A stretch of 12,393 nt of DNA. Source: an uncultured Lachnospiraceae bacterium. Its GTDB lineage: Bacteria > Bacillota > Clostridia > Lachnospirales > Lachnospiraceae. The position numbers were made by a program, and so were the translations under genes. Below the pieces are notes generated by a model, which searched no databases, was not told the origin of the DNA, and saw nothing but the letters and a program-made list of their open reading frames with translations. The DNA lies in NCBI GenBank assembly GCA_902783095.1, contig CACZPX010000007.1:1-12393 (forward strand), given 5' to 3'. Below are positions 12,042 through 12,393 of the stretch, one piece after another (the stretch's first letter is position 1; each line of letters starts with the position of its first letter).

Positions 12042-12393
12042 AACTCCTTGAAAACAGTGAAAACGGCATCAAAGGCTCCGACCGGAAGCGGAGACAAAAC
12101 GTCGCGCCGCCGATACAGCCGGAAAACGCAAAGCCCGGTTCTGCGGCCCGCAGGTCACTCTCGATCACGGCCATGGCCCGCTGCCGCAGCACGTCCGGCT
12201 CCGTTTGGTAGAGATATCCGCGCAAAATCTGCAGATAGGTGATCTGCCGCCCGGTCCCGTCCGCGTATTGCGCGACGGCGCCGCCGGCAAAGAGCTCCCG
12301 CACGTCCTGCTCCGCAGCCTGCCCGGCCAAAGTCTCCGGCGGCAAAGGCTGGGCGGACGTCTCTTCGCCCGGCTGATCGTCCGAGGGCGGCTC
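12007..12393 (-). CDS. TadE-like/pseudopilin-like protein, C-terminal part (cut by right window edge)
   Basis: The frame is open to the last base of the window, so only the final 128 residues are visible; the TTG at 12345 is not a start. The visible part opens with an acidic, proline-rich stretch (EPPSDDQPGEETSAQPLPPE), then a helical segment (about ELFAGGAVAQYADGTGRQITYLQILRGYLY), a likely DLR...FSGCIGGATFCLRFRSEPLMPFSLF beta part typical of TadE-like tails, and an unusual end SRSYEYEFTTTCSY. The helix that would prove the family lies outside the window, so TadE membership is inferred from position and from the tail pattern (V-x-R-x-x-P-F-x-L-F). It overlaps the next gene by 35 bp. The last 12 codons are AT-rich and may belong to the same odd island as 11857-11998, which could have replaced the original C-terminus. 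Confidence 0.6.
   Translation of the reverse strand, partial: EPPSDDQPGEETSAQPLPPETLAGQAAEQDVRELFAGGAVAQYADGTGRQITYLQILRGYLYQTEPDVLRQRAMAVIESDLRAAEPGFAFSGCIGGATFCLRFRSEPLMPFSLFSRSYEYEFTTTCSY

Overview
The window reads as chromosomal DNA of a GC-rich member of the Clostridia, most likely Lachnospiraceae or a close relative. This is an inference from gene content and style: a clostridial CarD-family regulator, a Pss/Psd pair of Gram-positive type, single-chain Fe-S serine dehydratase, a tad-type pilus cluster with zinc-ribbon-tailed TadE-like proteins and an FHA protein, SD-led genes and compact operons. I see no phage, IS transposase, CRISPR array, tRNA or rRNA.

Layout. (1) 1-582, + strand: C-terminal part of a sensor histidine kinase, cut by the left edge. 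(2) 628-3910, - strand: an operon read from its own sigma-A-type promoter: MATE exporter, endonuclease III (nth), a 32-residue membrane peptide, a protein with only the C-terminal half of an AIR-synthase/HypE-like fold, and tRNA methyltransferase trmL. The last three genes are tightly packed (4-bp overlap, then a 4-nt gap). (3) 4071-4619, + strand: CarD-family regulator, divergent from the MATE operon, with a promoter placed so that the mRNA may be leaderless. (4) 4573-7116, - strand: membrane-lipid operon: UPF0104/LPG-synthase-TM-type membrane protein, phosphatidylserine synthase (pssA) and phosphatidylserine decarboxylase (psd). psd runs tail-to-tail into the CarD gene with a 47-bp overlap. 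(5) 7285-8874, - strand: single-chain Fe-S L-serine ammonia-lyase with its own extended -10 promoter and a GC-rich palindrome in its leader. (6) 9031-12393, - strand: distal part of a tad/type IVc pilus cluster: end of a TadE-like protein, a second TadE-like protein with two zinc-binding tails, prepilin peptidase, a third short TadE-like protein, and a two-TM FHA protein.

How they fit. Regions 3-5 touch serine and phospholipid metabolism (serine is both the substrate of PssA and of the dehydratase), though they have separate promoters. Region 6 is a surface-appendage module: prepilin peptidase processes pilins, TadE-like proteins are pseudopilin-like components, and the FHA protein could link assembly to Ser/Thr phosphorylation.

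The most unusual structure is a 142-bp segment (11857-11998) inside the 5' part of the second TadE-like gene. Near-identical inverted repeats of about 29 bp bound a clearly AT-rich core with homopolymer runs. The reading frame stays open through it as sequenced but would hit a stop if the segment were flipped. Other points of note are the possibly leaderless CarD mRNA, the half-sized HypE-like protein, the tiny membrane protein and a PssA whose signature motif lacks its usual arginine.
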